Source: Roseomonas sp. E05 (GTDB taxonomy: Bacteria; Pseudomonadota; Alphaproteobacteria; Acetobacterales; Acetobacteraceae). From it: 64,000 bases of DNA. A program made the translations under genes and the position numbers. The DNA lies in the NCBI RefSeq assembly GCF_030063475.1, contig NZ_JASIRT010000002.1, positions 1 to 64,000 on the forward strand, written 5' to 3'. The notes beneath the pieces are model-generated. The model was not told the DNA's origin, ran no database searches, and saw only the letters and a program-made list of their open reading frames with translations. Below are positions 33,808 to 42,873 of this stretch, piece by piece (positions within the stretch are counted from its first letter, which is position 1; each line of letters begins with the position of its first letter).

Positions 33808-35016
33808 ATGGCGAAGCGTGGCCTGCAATTCGGCATCTTTCTCGCGCCCTTCCACCGGCTCGGGGACAATCCCACCCTCGCCATGGCGCGGGACATCGAG
33901 ATGATCGAGTGGCTCGACCGGCTCGGCTATGACGAAGCCTGGATCGGCGAGCACCATTCCGCCGGCTGGGAGATCATCGCCTCGCCCGAGCTGGTCATCG
34001 CCGCCGCCGCCGAGCGGACGAAGCACATCCGCCTCGGCTCGGGCGTGACGAGTCTGCCCTACCACCACCCCTTCCTGGTGGCACAGCGCTTCGTGCAACT
34101 CGACCACATGACGCGCGGCCGCGCCATGCTGGGCTGCGGCCCCGGCGCCCTGGTCTCCGACGCCTACATGCTGGGCATCGACCCCGCCACGCAGCGCCGC
34201 CGCATGGACGAGGCGCTGGAAGCCATCATGGCCCTGCTGGCCTGCGACAGGCCGGTGACGCGCAAGACGGACTGGTTCGAGATGAACGAGGCCCGCCTCC
34301 ATCTCCGCCCCTACAGCGACCCGCATTTCCCGATCGCGGTAGCCAGCACCCTAACCCCGTCCGGCCCCACCGTGGCGGGCAAGCACGGCGTCGGCATCCT
34401 CTCGCTCGGCGCCGGCATGCCGGGCGGACCGGCGGCCTTGCCTGGCCAGTGGCGCATCGCCGAGGAGGCGGCGGCGAAGCATGGCAAGACCGTCAGCCGC
34501 GCCGACTGGCGGCTGGTGATGAACGTCCATGTCGCCGAGACCGACGAGAAGGCGATGGAGGAGGTGCGCGTCGGCGAGCGCATGGAGACCGTCACCTATT
34601 TCGAGGATGCGCTCGGCCGCCCCCCCGGCCGCTCGGAGGACCCGCTGACCGATGGCGTGAAGTCCGGCAGCACCCTGGTCGGCTCGCCGGAGACGGTGGC
34701 GCGCGGCATCGAGAACCTGATCGAGAAGAGCGGGGGCGGCTTCGGCGGCTTCCTGTTCCGCGCCAATGACTGGGCGGACCGGGAGCAGACCTGGCGCAGC
34801 TATGAGCTTTTCGCCCGCTGGGTGATGCCGCGCTTCCAGCAGTCGCTCGACACCGTCCGCTCCTCCCATGCCTGGGCGGTGGAGAACCGCAAGACCATCT
34901 TCAGCCCGAACGTGGAGGCGCTGCGCAAGGCCTTCACCGACGAGGGGCGCGCGGTGCCGGAGGGCTTCGACGCCCGCGCCTCCGGCGCGCGGGACAGCAG
35001 CCGCGCGGCGGATTGA
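33808..35016 (+). CDS. luciferase-like (LLM) flavin-dependent monooxygenase
   Basis: 402 residues from the ATG at 33808 (GGGGAGAA 8 bases before); a longer open frame upstream is non-homologous. The bacterial luciferase fold shows in GLQFGIFLAPFHRLGDNPTL, DEAWIGEHHSAGWEIIASPE, and RIRLGSGVTSLPYHHPF-like KHIRLGSGVTSLPYHHPF. RAMLGCGPGAL and LGIDPATQRRRMDEALE are also family-typical. Such enzymes oxidise small organics with reduced FMN from a separate reductase; length and LGIDP pattern resemble limonene/alkane type LLM enzymes. Substrate unknown. Confidence 0.9.
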   Translation: MAKRGLQFGIFLAPFHRLGDNPTLAMARDIEMIEWLDRLGYDEAWIGEHHSAGWEIIASPELVIAAAAERTKHIRLGSGVTSLPYHHPFLVAQRFVQLDHMTRGRAMLGCGPGALVSDAYMLGIDPATQRRRMDEALEAIMALLACDRPVTRKTDWFEMNEARLHLRPYSDPHFPIAVASTLTPSGPTVAGKHGVGILSLGAGMPGGPAALPGQWRIAEEAAAKHGKTVSRADWRLVMNVHVAETDEKAMEEVRVGERMETVTYFEDALGRPPGRSEDPLTDGVKSGSTLVGSPETVARGIENLIEKSGGGFGGFLFRANDWADREQTWRSYELFARWVMPRFQQSLDTVRSSHAWAVENRKTIFSPNVEALRKAFTDEGRAVPEGFDARASGARDSSRAAD

Positions 35017-35028
35017 GGCGCCGCCTCA
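35014..35028. terminator. palindrome carrying both stop codons of convergent genes
   Basis: TGAGGCGCCGCCTCA: TGAGGCG and CGCCTCA pair around one base. The left TGA ends the LLM gene and the right TCA is the TGA of the CobW-type gene on the other strand. It is short; a terminator role is plausible but weak. Confidence 0.4.
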
Positions 35029-36060
35029 GTCCAAGGAGGGGGCGGCCGCCTGCGCGCGCAGCGGCGGTCGGCCGGGCTGCAACCCGCTGAAGCTGACGGG
35101 CGCGCCGGCGAAGGCCGCGCGCAGCTCGGAAAGCGGCAGGTCGCGGCTGATCAGCACCACCGCCTCCTCGGCGCCCTTGGCGGCGGGAAGGGTGGCGGGC
35201 GGGGTGAACAGGCTGCCCACCGCCTGCACCAGCAGCGGCGCTGCCGAGGCGTGGGGATAGAGGAAGCCCTTCACCCGCAGCAGCCGCTCCCCGGCGAAGG
35301 CGGCGAGGTTCTCCAGGAAGTCGAACTTGTCGTCCAGCGTCGCCGCATCGGTGAAGCGCGCCAGGGCGGTGGCGATGCGCGGATGCGGCTGCGCGGCCGC
35401 CGCCGTGGGGGAAAGCGCCGCCCCGGAGGGCAGCGGCGCGGTGAAGGCCAGGGCGGCGCGGCGGGCGCGGTCCGCCTCCTCCACCAGCGTGGCGAAGGGG
35501 TTGGCCGTGCCGACCAGGGCGCGCGCCTCGGCCAGCGCCTGCGGCGCCGCGAGGTCGAGCCGCGTCAGCACGATGGTCGCCGCGGCGGCGAGCTGCGCCG
35601 CCACCTCCTCGAAATGCTTCGCCCGCTCGGCGGCCTGGCCGGCGTCGCAGGTGGCCAGCACCCGCACGCGCATGCCGAGCGGCGCCAGCGCGCCCAGCGT
35701 TCGCAGGATGGGGCCGGGCATGGAGAGGCCGCTGCATTCCAGCACGATCCGCCGGAAAGGCGGCGCGCTGCTCTCCGCCCGCGCCTCCAGCAGCGCGCCC
35801 ACCGTCTCCACGAGGTCGTTGTTCAGCGAGCAGCAGACGCAGCCATTGGAGAGCATCGCCATCGGCAGGCGGCCGCTGGTGGCGATCACCGCGCCGTCGA
35901 TGTCGATCTCGCCGGCCTCGTTGACGATGACCGCGGTGTCGGCCGCCTCCGGCAGCGCCAGCCAGTCCAGCAGCAGGCTGGTCTTGCCACTGCCGAGGAA
36001 GCCGGCCAGCAGCACGAACTCGCCCGGGGGAGCGAGCGCCAGGGCAGGGGCCTCGCTCAT
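35026..36060 (-). CDS. CobW/COG0523-family GTPase metallochaperone
   Basis: 344 residues from ATG 36060, in a 4-base ATGA overlap with the amidohydrolase upstream. Walker A GFLGSGKTS (20-28), the metal-binding C74-V-C76-C77 motif (SNGCVCCSLN), and NEAGEIDIDG mark the COG0523 family. A C-terminal CobW_C domain follows (RLLRVKGFLYPHAS). These GTPases load metal (Zn, Co or Fe) into target enzymes. Coupling to a metal-dependent amidohydrolase gene suggests that enzyme as its client. Confidence 0.9.
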   Translation of the reverse strand: MSEAPALALAPPGEFVLLAGFLGSGKTSLLLDWLALPEAADTAVIVNEAGEIDIDGAVIATSGRLPMAMLSNGCVCCSLNNDLVETVGALLEARAESSAPPFRRIVLECSGLSMPGPILRTLGALAPLGMRVRVLATCDAGQAAERAKHFEEVAAQLAAAATIVLTRLDLAAPQALAEARALVGTANPFATLVEEADRARRAALAFTAPLPSGAALSPTAAAAQPHPRIATALARFTDAATLDDKFDFLENLAAFAGERLLRVKGFLYPHASAAPLLVQAVGSLFTPPATLPAAKGAEEAVVLISRDLPLSELRAAFAGAPVSFSGLQPGRPPLRAQAAAPSLD

Positions 36061-37658
36061 GCCTGTTCCGTCTCGCGCTCCTTCTGCGCCGCCACCGCGT
36101 CGCGGATATCGGCCAGCAGCGCATGCACGTCGAACACCACGCCGGCGCGGATGGTGTGGCGCAGCGCCTGCCGCCATTCCACCTGGCCGGTCTCGTCGTT
36201 CAGCCGCATCGCGCCGGTGCCGTAGAGCAGCTTGAAGTCGTTGAGCGGGTTCTCGTCCAGCACCAGCAGGTCAGCGGCCTTGCCGACCTCGATGCTGCCC
36301 GTCTCGTGCTCCAGCCCGCAGAGCGCGGCGCCCTGGATGGTGGCGCTGCGCAGCACCTCCAGCGGATTGAAGCCGGCCTCCTGCAGCAGCTCCAGCTCCC
36401 GCACATAGCCGAAGCCGAAGGTCTGGTAGATGAAGCCGGAATCGCTGCCGGTGCAGACGCGGCCGCCGCGATTCTTGTACTCGTTGAGGAACTGCATCCA
36501 GAGCCGGTAGTGCTGCTTCCACTCGATCTCGTTGGTGGTGGACCAGCGGAACCAGTAGGAGCCATGCCCGCCGCGCGCCGGCTGGAAGAAGCGCCACATC
36601 GAGGGCCAGGTGTAGGTATCGTGCCAGTCGGCGCGGCGGTAGCGCATCACGTCGCGGTTGGCGTCGTAGATGGTGTAGGTGGGCACGAAGGTGAAGTCGA
36701 GCTCCAGGAACTGCTCCATCACCTCGTTCCACTTGGCGCTGCCGGGCTCGGCGGCCTGCGGGAAGGTGCGGCCCGCGGTGGAGAAGCGGTAGTACTCGTC
36801 GTTGTAGTTGTACTCGGGCGCGTAGTCGCCGACGATGCGGCGCTCGTAGAGTGCTTCCGGCAGGCCGTAATAGTGCTCGGCGCTGGTCATGCCCCAGCGC
36901 GCGGTGGTCAGCGCGTTCATCCGCGTCACCGCCTGCTGCGCGTGGTGGCAGCCGGTGCGCAGGCCGAGCGCCTTGGCCTCGGCCAGCGCCGCCTGCATCA
37001 GCGCGGGCGGCGCGCCGAAGAACTTCACGCCATCGGCGCCGCGCTCGCGGATCGCCGCCAGCCAGGCGCGCGCCTGGTCCGGCGTGTGGATCGTCTTGAG
37101 CATGTCGTTGACGCCGGGGAAGTAGGGATGCGCCAGGATGCGCGGCGCGGCGATCTCGTTGGCCGCCGAGGCCTGCTTCTGCTGCAGCACCCAGCCCAGG
37201 CCGTTGAAGCAGCCCATCTCGCGGATGGTGGTGACGCCGTGCGCCAGCCACAGCTTGTAGACGTAGCTCGCCGGGGAGGCGCCGCCATGCAGCCCGTGAT
37301 AGGGCACGCCGATATGCGCGTGGCAGTCGATCAGCCCGGGCGTGACGAAGCGGCCATGGCAGTCGATCTCCTCGGCGCCATCGGCGGGCGGGCGGCGCGT
37401 CGGGCTGATCGGCTTGCCCGGCACGCCGACCGGCACGATGGCGGCGATGCGGTCGCCCTCGATGACGATGTCGGCCGGACCCCAGGGCGGCGCGCCGGTG
37501 CCGTCGATGACCGTGGCGCCGCGCAGGATCAGCCGGCGGAAGGGACCGGTGCCGTGCTCCATCGCGGTGGCCGGCGCCAGCGGCGGCATGCCGTTCTTCG
37601 CGTTGCGGGCGGTCATTTCCTCGCCGGGAGCGGCGGCGGCGATCGGGTCGTCGGTCAT
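36057..37658 (-). CDS. metal-dependent amidohydrolase
   Basis: 533 residues. TIM-barrel amidohydrolase: TVIDGTGAPPWGPADIVIEG, the metal H113-A-H115 (DCHAHIGV), a probable bridging Lys in DGVKFFG, metal His in CHHAQQAV and SAEHYYG, and the late Asp in VCTGSDSGFI; the C-terminal SIEVGKAADLLVLDENPLND is standard. It hydrolyses an amide, lactam or related bond. Larger than average because of an insertion around 270-380 rich in Trp/Tyr. Downstream of the polyamine-type importer and overlapping the CobW-type gene. Confidence 0.9.
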   Translation of the reverse strand: MTDDPIAAAAPGEEMTARNAKNGMPPLAPATAMEHGTGPFRRLILRGATVIDGTGAPPWGPADIVIEGDRIAAIVPVGVPGKPISPTRRPPADGAEEIDCHGRFVTPGLIDCHAHIGVPYHGLHGGASPASYVYKLWLAHGVTTIREMGCFNGLGWVLQQKQASAANEIAAPRILAHPYFPGVNDMLKTIHTPDQARAWLAAIRERGADGVKFFGAPPALMQAALAEAKALGLRTGCHHAQQAVTRMNALTTARWGMTSAEHYYGLPEALYERRIVGDYAPEYNYNDEYYRFSTAGRTFPQAAEPGSAKWNEVMEQFLELDFTFVPTYTIYDANRDVMRYRRADWHDTYTWPSMWRFFQPARGGHGSYWFRWSTTNEIEWKQHYRLWMQFLNEYKNRGGRVCTGSDSGFIYQTFGFGYVRELELLQEAGFNPLEVLRSATIQGAALCGLEHETGSIEVGKAADLLVLDENPLNDFKLLYGTGAMRLNDETGQVEWRQALRHTIRAGVVFDVHALLADIRDAVAAQKERETEQA

Positions 37659-37687
37659 GGACGGTTCCTCCAGAACTAAGGCCGGGG

Positions 37688-37773
37688 CCAGGGGCGCTGC
37701 CCCTGGACTCCGCTGGGGGAACTGAGTTCCCCAGCCCCCAGCGGGGAAGTTCAGAAGGGGCGGTGCCCCTTCT
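37688..37773. terminator. cluster of three GC-rich hairpins between permease and amidohydrolase genes
   Basis: Hairpin 1: CCAGGGGC/GCCCCTGG (37688-37706, loop GCT). Hairpin 2: CCGCTGGGGG/CCCCCAGCGG (37710-37744, with an alternative inner stem AACT/AGTT). Hairpin 3: AGAAGGGGC/GCCCCTTCT (37753-37773, loop GGT). All stems are perfect. On the minus strand they follow the permease stop and precede the amidohydrolase start, so they could end or attenuate transcription, or stabilise processed mRNA. The composition resembles dispersed intergenic hairpin repeats. Confidence 0.55.
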
Positions 37774-37778
37774 GGTGG

Positions 37779-38606
37779 TCAGCGCCGGTAGCGGCGCCCG
37801 ATCAGTGCCGAGCCGACCAGCGTCAGCACCATGGTGGCGAAGAGCAGGATGAAGGCCAGTGCCGCGCCGAAGGGCCAGTTGTTGCCACGCACGAACTGGT
37901 CGTACACCGCCGGCGCCATCATCTTGAACTGCGGCCCGCCGAGCAGCACGGGCGTGGCATAGGCGTTCATGCACAGGATGAACACCAGCACCGAGCCCGC
38001 CGCCACGCCTGGGATCGCCAGCGGCAGCACCACGCGGCGGAAGGCGGTGAGCGGCCGCGCGCCGAGATTGGCCGCCGCCTCCTCCGTCTGCCGCGGGATG
38101 CCCTCGATCACCGCCGAGAGCGTGAGGATCATGTACGGCAGCACCACCGCGACGATGCCCACCACCACCGCGAAGGCGTTGTAGAGCAGCGGCAGCGGCG
38201 CTTCGATCAGGTGCAGCCCGCGCAGCGCGGCGTTGATCGCGCCCTCGTTGCCGAGCAGCGCGATCCAACCGGCCGAGCGCACGACATTGCCGACCAGCAG
38301 CGGAAACAGGATCAGAATGGTGGCGATGCTCTTCCAACGGCTCTGCATCCGCGCCAGCCAATAGGCGGTGGGGAAGCCGAGCGCGAGGCAGAGCAGTGTG
38401 CAGCCCAGCGCCACCACCATCGTGGTGAGCAGGACCGAGCGGTAATAGGGGTCCTGCACCGCACGGATGTAGTTCTCGGGGCTCATCGCCTCCACCATCA
38501 TCTCGGTGGGGCTAAACTGGTTCAGCGAGATGCGGGCCAGCAGCAGCATGGGCGCCACCATGAGCAGCACCACCAGCAGCCCCGCGGGGAGGATGAGCGC
38601 CGCCAT
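37779..38606 (-). CDS. ABC importer permease (PotB-like, polyamine/opine family)
   Basis: 275 residues and six membrane helices (LILPAGLLVVLLMVAPMLLL first). The EAA loop EEAAANLGARPLTAFRRVVL identifies a binding-protein-dependent permease of the spermidine/putrescine type. Starts 3 bases after the binding-protein gene. Confidence 0.9.
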   Translation of the reverse strand: MAALILPAGLLVVLLMVAPMLLLARISLNQFSPTEMMVEAMSPENYIRAVQDPYYRSVLLTTMVVALGCTLLCLALGFPTAYWLARMQSRWKSIATILILFPLLVGNVVRSAGWIALLGNEGAINAALRGLHLIEAPLPLLYNAFAVVVGIVAVVLPYMILTLSAVIEGIPRQTEEAAANLGARPLTAFRRVVLPLAIPGVAAGSVLVFILCMNAYATPVLLGGPQFKMMAPAVYDQFVRGNNWPFGAALAFILLFATMVLTLVGSALIGRRYRR

Positions 38607-38609
38607 GCC

Positions 38610-39641
38610 TCAGGCCTTGAACTGCTTGTTCCAGAAGTCGAGATACTCGTTCAGGTGCTGCTGGAGATATTCGTAATCCGGCGTCACCAGGCGGTTCTGC
38701 TCCTCCTCGGAGAGGCTGATCTCCTGCGCCAGGTCCGCGTCCAGCTTGGCGTCCTTCACCGTCGGCAGATAGCCCATCTGGCGGGCGAAGCCGGTCTGTG
38801 CCTTCGCGTCCAGCATGGCGTCGAGATAGGTGTAGGCGTTGTCCAGGTTGCGGGCGTTCTTCGGAATGGCCGCCTCGAAGACGATGGAATAGGCGCCTTC
38901 CTTCGGCACCACATGCTTCACCGGAATGCCGCTCTGCTTCCACATGAAGCCGCGCGCCAGCCACATCGGCGTCAGCCAGACCTCCTCGGACTTCAGCGCG
39001 GCCGCCAGCGCCTCGTTCGACGGATAGACCTTCGCGTCGAGCTTGCGCATCTCCATCAGCATCTTCTCGGCGGGCTTGTAGTCGTGCACGCCGCCGCCGC
39101 CGGCCATCGCCGCCGCCAGGGTGTTGGTGTTGTAGAGGATGTCCGAGAAGCCGACGCGGCCCTTGTACTTCGGGTCCCACATGTCGGCGAAGGCGGTCGG
39201 CTTGGTCGTCACCTTGGCCGGGTTGTAGAGCAGCACCAGCGCCGAATAGATGTGCGGGATGGCGTAGGGCTTCTTCAGTGCCGGGATGATCGCGTCCGCG
39301 CGGCTCAGCTTGCCCATCTCCAGCGGCTGCAGCGCGTTCTGCTGCGAGATCAGGTACATGTCGGTGTCGGAGAGGCAGGCCACGTCGAAGGTGCCGCGGC
39401 GCGTCTGGCGCTCGGCCAGCAGCTTGGTCTTGCGCGGGTCGGCATTGGCGACGTCCTGCAGCACCTCGATGCCCTTGGGCTGCACGATCGGCTCGTCGAT
39501 GTTCTGGCGCAGCAGGTTGCCGTAGTCGCCACCCCAGGTGCCGATGACGACGCGGCCATCGGCGGCGCGGGCGATGCCCGGCAGGCCGGCGGTGAGGGCG
39601 GCGGCGCCCCCGGAAAGTGCCAGACGGCGGGTGATGGTCAT
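38610..39641 (-). CDS. ABC importer periplasmic binding protein (PotD-like, SBP family 1/8)
   Basis: 343 residues with a Tat-like signal peptide MTITRRLALSGGAAALTAGL, cleavage after ARA. Mature motifs VVIGTWGGDYGNLLRQNIDE, KLLAERQTRRGTFDVACLSD, PTAFADMWDPKYKGRVGF place it in the polyamine/opine/iron-like group. The ligand is probably a small cationic or nitrogenous compound, consistent with amidohydrolases on both sides of the importer. Confidence 0.9.
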   Translation of the reverse strand: MTITRRLALSGGAAALTAGLPGIARAADGRVVIGTWGGDYGNLLRQNIDEPIVQPKGIEVLQDVANADPRKTKLLAERQTRRGTFDVACLSDTDMYLISQQNALQPLEMGKLSRADAIIPALKKPYAIPHIYSALVLLYNPAKVTTKPTAFADMWDPKYKGRVGFSDILYNTNTLAAAMAGGGGVHDYKPAEKMLMEMRKLDAKVYPSNEALAAALKSEEVWLTPMWLARGFMWKQSGIPVKHVVPKEGAYSIVFEAAIPKNARNLDNAYTYLDAMLDAKAQTGFARQMGYLPTVKDAKLDADLAQEISLSEEEQNRLVTPDYEYLQQHLNEYLDFWNKQFKA

Positions 39642-39668
39642 GTCTCTTGTCTCCCTGTTATCGGCGAT

Positions 39669-40727
39669 TCATTGGGCCGGCAGCAGCCGGGCGGCGGCGG
39701 GATCCCAGGTGAGCGCGACGGCATCGCCCGGGGCCAGGCGGCGCAGCGGGTCGCCCTCCGGCGGGGTCGCCCGGATCACCACGAGCGACGTCCCGGCATA
39801 GTCCACCACATATTCAGTCTGCGCGCCCAGATAGGTGACGGCTTCCAGCCGCGCGGCGCCCTCGCCGGGCGCGGCGGCGGCCAGGGCGATGCGCTCCGGC
39901 CGCAGGGCCAGTACCCCGCCGGTGCCGACGGGCGCCGCGGCGGTGGTGCAGGGCAGCAGGGCGCCGCCCCTGGCGCGGAACCCGGCTGTGCCCTCGGGCT
40001 GGCCCTCGATCAGGTTGCAGCGGCCGACAAAGCCGGCGACGAAGGGGTCGCGCGGGCTTTCGTACAGTTCCTCGGCGGTGCCGACCTGCCGCACCCGGCC
40101 GCGCTCCATCACCACCAGACGGTCGGCCATGGTCAGCGCCTCCTCCTGGTCGTGCGTGACGATCAGGGTGGTCAGGCCGAGGCGCTGCTGCAGGCTGCGG
40201 ATCTCCATCCGCACCTCGCCGCGCAGCTTGGCGTCCAGGTTGGAGAGCGGCTCGTCCAGCAGGAACACGGCAGGGTTCACCACCAGGGCGCGGGCCAGCG
40301 CCACGCGCTGCTGCTGCCCGCCCGAGAGCTGGCCGGGCAGGCGGTCGGCCAGGTGGTCGAGCCGGACCAGCCGCAGCGCCTCCATCACCCGCGTCTCGCG
40401 CTCGGTCCGGCCGACGCGGCGCATCTCCAGCCCGAAGGCAACGTTCTGCGCCACGCTCATATGCGGGAACAGCGCGTAGGACTGGAACACCATGCCGGTG
40501 TCGCGCGCATAGGGCGGCCGGCGCGTCACGTCCTGCCCGGCGATGCGCACATGGCCTGCACTCGGGGTGATGAAGCCGGCCACCATGCGCAGCGTCGTCG
40601 TCTTGCCGCAGCCGGAGGGGCCGAGCAGAGCGACCATCTCGCCCTGCCGCACCTCCAGATCGACGTCCTCCACCGCCACCGTGCCGCCATACCGCTTGGT
40701 CAGCGCCTCCAGCACCAGATCTCCCAT
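39669..40727 (-). CDS. ABC importer ATPase (PotA-like)
   Basis: 352 residues: Walker A GPSGCGKTTT, signature LSGGQQQR, Walker B VFLLDEPLSNLD, switch THDQEEALTMAD, plus a C-terminal TOBE domain (VLALRPERIALAA). Typical of polyamine and related importers. Confidence 0.93.
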   Translation of the reverse strand: MGDLVLEALTKRYGGTVAVEDVDLEVRQGEMVALLGPSGCGKTTTLRMVAGFITPSAGHVRIAGQDVTRRPPYARDTGMVFQSYALFPHMSVAQNVAFGLEMRRVGRTERETRVMEALRLVRLDHLADRLPGQLSGGQQQRVALARALVVNPAVFLLDEPLSNLDAKLRGEVRMEIRSLQQRLGLTTLIVTHDQEEALTMADRLVVMERGRVRQVGTAEELYESPRDPFVAGFVGRCNLIEGQPEGTAGFRARGGALLPCTTAAAPVGTGGVLALRPERIALAAAAPGEGAARLEAVTYLGAQTEYVVDYAGTSLVVIRATPPEGDPLRRLAPGDAVALTWDPAAARLLPAQ

Positions 40728-40761
40728 CAGCGCGCTCCTTTGGTGCGGGTCACGGGGCCGG

Positions 40762-41574
40762 TCATACGACCCTCGACAGTTTCACGAAGCGGTCGGTCAG
40801 CAGCATCAGCGCGGCCACCAGCACGATCTGCACGGTGGCGACGGCGGAGAGCGTCGGGTCCATGCGGAACTCCAGGTAGCTCAGCATGGCGACCGGCAGG
40901 GTGGTGCGCCCGGGCCCGACCAGCAGCAGCGTCAGCTCCAGGTTCTCGAAGCTCTGGATGAAGGAGAACAGCGCGGCGGCGACGATGCCGGGCCGCATCA
41001 TCGGCAGCGTCACGCGCCAGAACACCGTCAGCGGCCGGGCGCCGAGATTGGCCGCCGCCTCCTCGGCCGAGCGGTCAAGCCCGGTGAGGCTGGCCGAGAC
41101 CAGCCGCACCGACCAGGGGATGGTCAGCAGCACATGCGCGGCGACCAGCCCCTCCAGCGTGGCGGTGATGTCGCGGTCGAGCCAGAACTCGGCGCGCAGG
41201 TAGAACATGAACAGCGCCGTGCCGCCGACCACGCCGGGCACCGCCAGCGGCCCGAGCAGCAGCGCGTTCAGCGCGCCCTTGCCGCGGATGCGGCTGCGCT
41301 GCAGCGCCAGCGCGGCGGCGGTGCCGAGCGGCACGCCGATCAGCGTCGCCAGCGCCGCCACTTGCAGGCTGGTGACGAAACCGCGGGCGAATTCCTGCTG
41401 GCTCCACGCATTGACGTACCAGCGCAGCGTCAGCGCCTCCGGCGGAAAGGTGACGATCTCCTGCCGGAAGAAGCTGATGGTGATGACGGTCAGGACCGGC
41501 GCCAGCATCAGCAGGAAGGCGAAGGCGATGCTGCCGCGATAGAACGCGCGGCGGAGCAGGAGCGAGCCCATCAC
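40762..41574 (-). CDS. ABC importer permease (PotC-like)
   Basis: 270 residues, six membrane helices. EAA loop EEAAANLGARPLTVFWRVTL is almost the same as in the partner permease. The second Met (41571) may be the true start. Forms the heterodimeric channel with the PotB-like protein. Confidence 0.91.
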   Translation of the reverse strand: MMGSLLLRRAFYRGSIAFAFLLMLAPVLTVITISFFRQEIVTFPPEALTLRWYVNAWSQQEFARGFVTSLQVAALATLIGVPLGTAAALALQRSRIRGKGALNALLLGPLAVPGVVGGTALFMFYLRAEFWLDRDITATLEGLVAAHVLLTIPWSVRLVSASLTGLDRSAEEAAANLGARPLTVFWRVTLPMMRPGIVAAALFSFIQSFENLELTLLLVGPGRTTLPVAMLSYLEFRMDPTLSAVATVQIVLVAALMLLTDRFVKLSRVV

Positions 41575-41640
41575 GGCCGCTCCCGCACGACCGGGCCACG
41601 CGGTGCAAAGGGCTGCTTCGTCATCGGCTGCACTTCCGCC

Positions 41641-42873
41641 TCACCACCGCGCCTGCTTGACCACGGCGCCGCCCTTCAGGATCAGCGGCATGTGGCGGCC
41701 CTGACCGGTCAGCAGCGAAAGGTCCGCCAGCGGGTCGCCGTCCACCACGATCAGGTCGGCATGCGCGCCAGGCGCGACGCAGCCGATCTCGCCCTCCATG
41801 CGGCAGAGCCGCGCGGCAATCCAGGTCGCCGAGGCGATCACCGCCTGCGCCGGCATCACCCGGCCGCGGATGACGAATTCCTCGGACTGGTGGCGGTGCA
41901 TCGGCCCGAGCAGGTCGCTGCCATAGGCCATGGGCAGTCCGGCGCGCTGCATGATGGCAAGCGATTCCATCCCGGCGAGCCGCACGTCGTCCACTTTCGC
42001 CACCGCCTCCGGGCCGATGCCCAGCGCCTCGCCCTCCTCGGAGAGCTTGTCGTAGGTGACGAGGGTCGGCACCGCCACCGCACCGCGCTCGGCGGCGAGG
42101 CGCGCTGTCGCCGCGGTAATCAGGTTGCAGTGCTCCAGCGAATGCACGCCGCACTCGACGGCGCGGCGGATCGCCGCGTCGGTGTAGAGATGCGCCGAGA
42201 CATAGGTGCCGGCATTGCTTGCCTCCTCCACCACCGCCGTGATCTCCTCGCGGGAGAAGCCGAGGAAGTGGATCGGGTCGGTGGGCGAGGCGACGCCGCC
42301 ATTGGCCATGATCTTCACGAAGCGGGCGCCGGCCTTGATCTCCTCGCGCGCCGCCTGCCGCACGGCCGGCACGCCGTCGCAGAGCCGGCCGAGCGCGCCG
42401 AGGCGGCGGGAGAAGCGCGGCGGCGTGTCGTCGAAGGGGCCGCGGAAGTCGCAATGGCCGCCGGTCTGGCTCAGCGCCTTGCCGGAGATGATCAGGCGCG
42501 GGCCGAGCACCGTGCCTTCCTCCACCGCCAGCGCTTGGCCGAGATCGGCGCCGCCGACATCGCGCACGGTGGTGAAGCCGCGCATCAGCATTTCGCCCTG
42601 CAGGCGGATGGAGCGGGCAGCCACCAGCGAATCCGGTAGCATGGCGTTGCGTGCCAGGCTGGCCTCGACCGCCACAACATGCACGTGGCAGTCGATCAGC
42701 CCGGGCATCAGCACACGACCGCCGAGGTCGATCGTCTCGGCCCCCGCCGGCGGGCGCGCGCCGGGCGAGACCTCACGGATACGGCCGCCTTCGATCACCA
42801 CCCCCTGCGGGGGAGTCGGCTCGGGCGCGGTGCCGTCAACGATGCGGGCATTGGCAAGAAACATGGCGGGCAT
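41641..42873 (-). CDS. metal-dependent amidohydrolase (imidazolonepropionase-like branch)
   Basis: 410 residues from ATG 42873 (MPAMFLANARIVDGTAPEP); ATG 42864 is an alternative. Metal motif H63-V-H65 (LIDCHVHV), Lys ligand in RFVKIMANGG, His ligands in YVSAHLYTD and GVHSLEHCN, Asp in AYGSDLLGP. The remainder fits the broad family of prolidase/imidazolonepropionase-like hydrolases. First gene of the minus-strand run that continues into the polyamine-type importer; about 66 bases separate it from the PotC-like permease. Confidence 0.9.
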   Translation of the reverse strand: MPAMFLANARIVDGTAPEPTPPQGVVIEGGRIREVSPGARPPAGAETIDLGGRVLMPGLIDCHVHVVAVEASLARNAMLPDSLVAARSIRLQGEMLMRGFTTVRDVGGADLGQALAVEEGTVLGPRLIISGKALSQTGGHCDFRGPFDDTPPRFSRRLGALGRLCDGVPAVRQAAREEIKAGARFVKIMANGGVASPTDPIHFLGFSREEITAVVEEASNAGTYVSAHLYTDAAIRRAVECGVHSLEHCNLITAATARLAAERGAVAVPTLVTYDKLSEEGEALGIGPEAVAKVDDVRLAGMESLAIMQRAGLPMAYGSDLLGPMHRHQSEEFVIRGRVMPAQAVIASATWIAARLCRMEGEIGCVAPGAHADLIVVDGDPLADLSLLTGQGRHMPLILKGGAVVKQARW

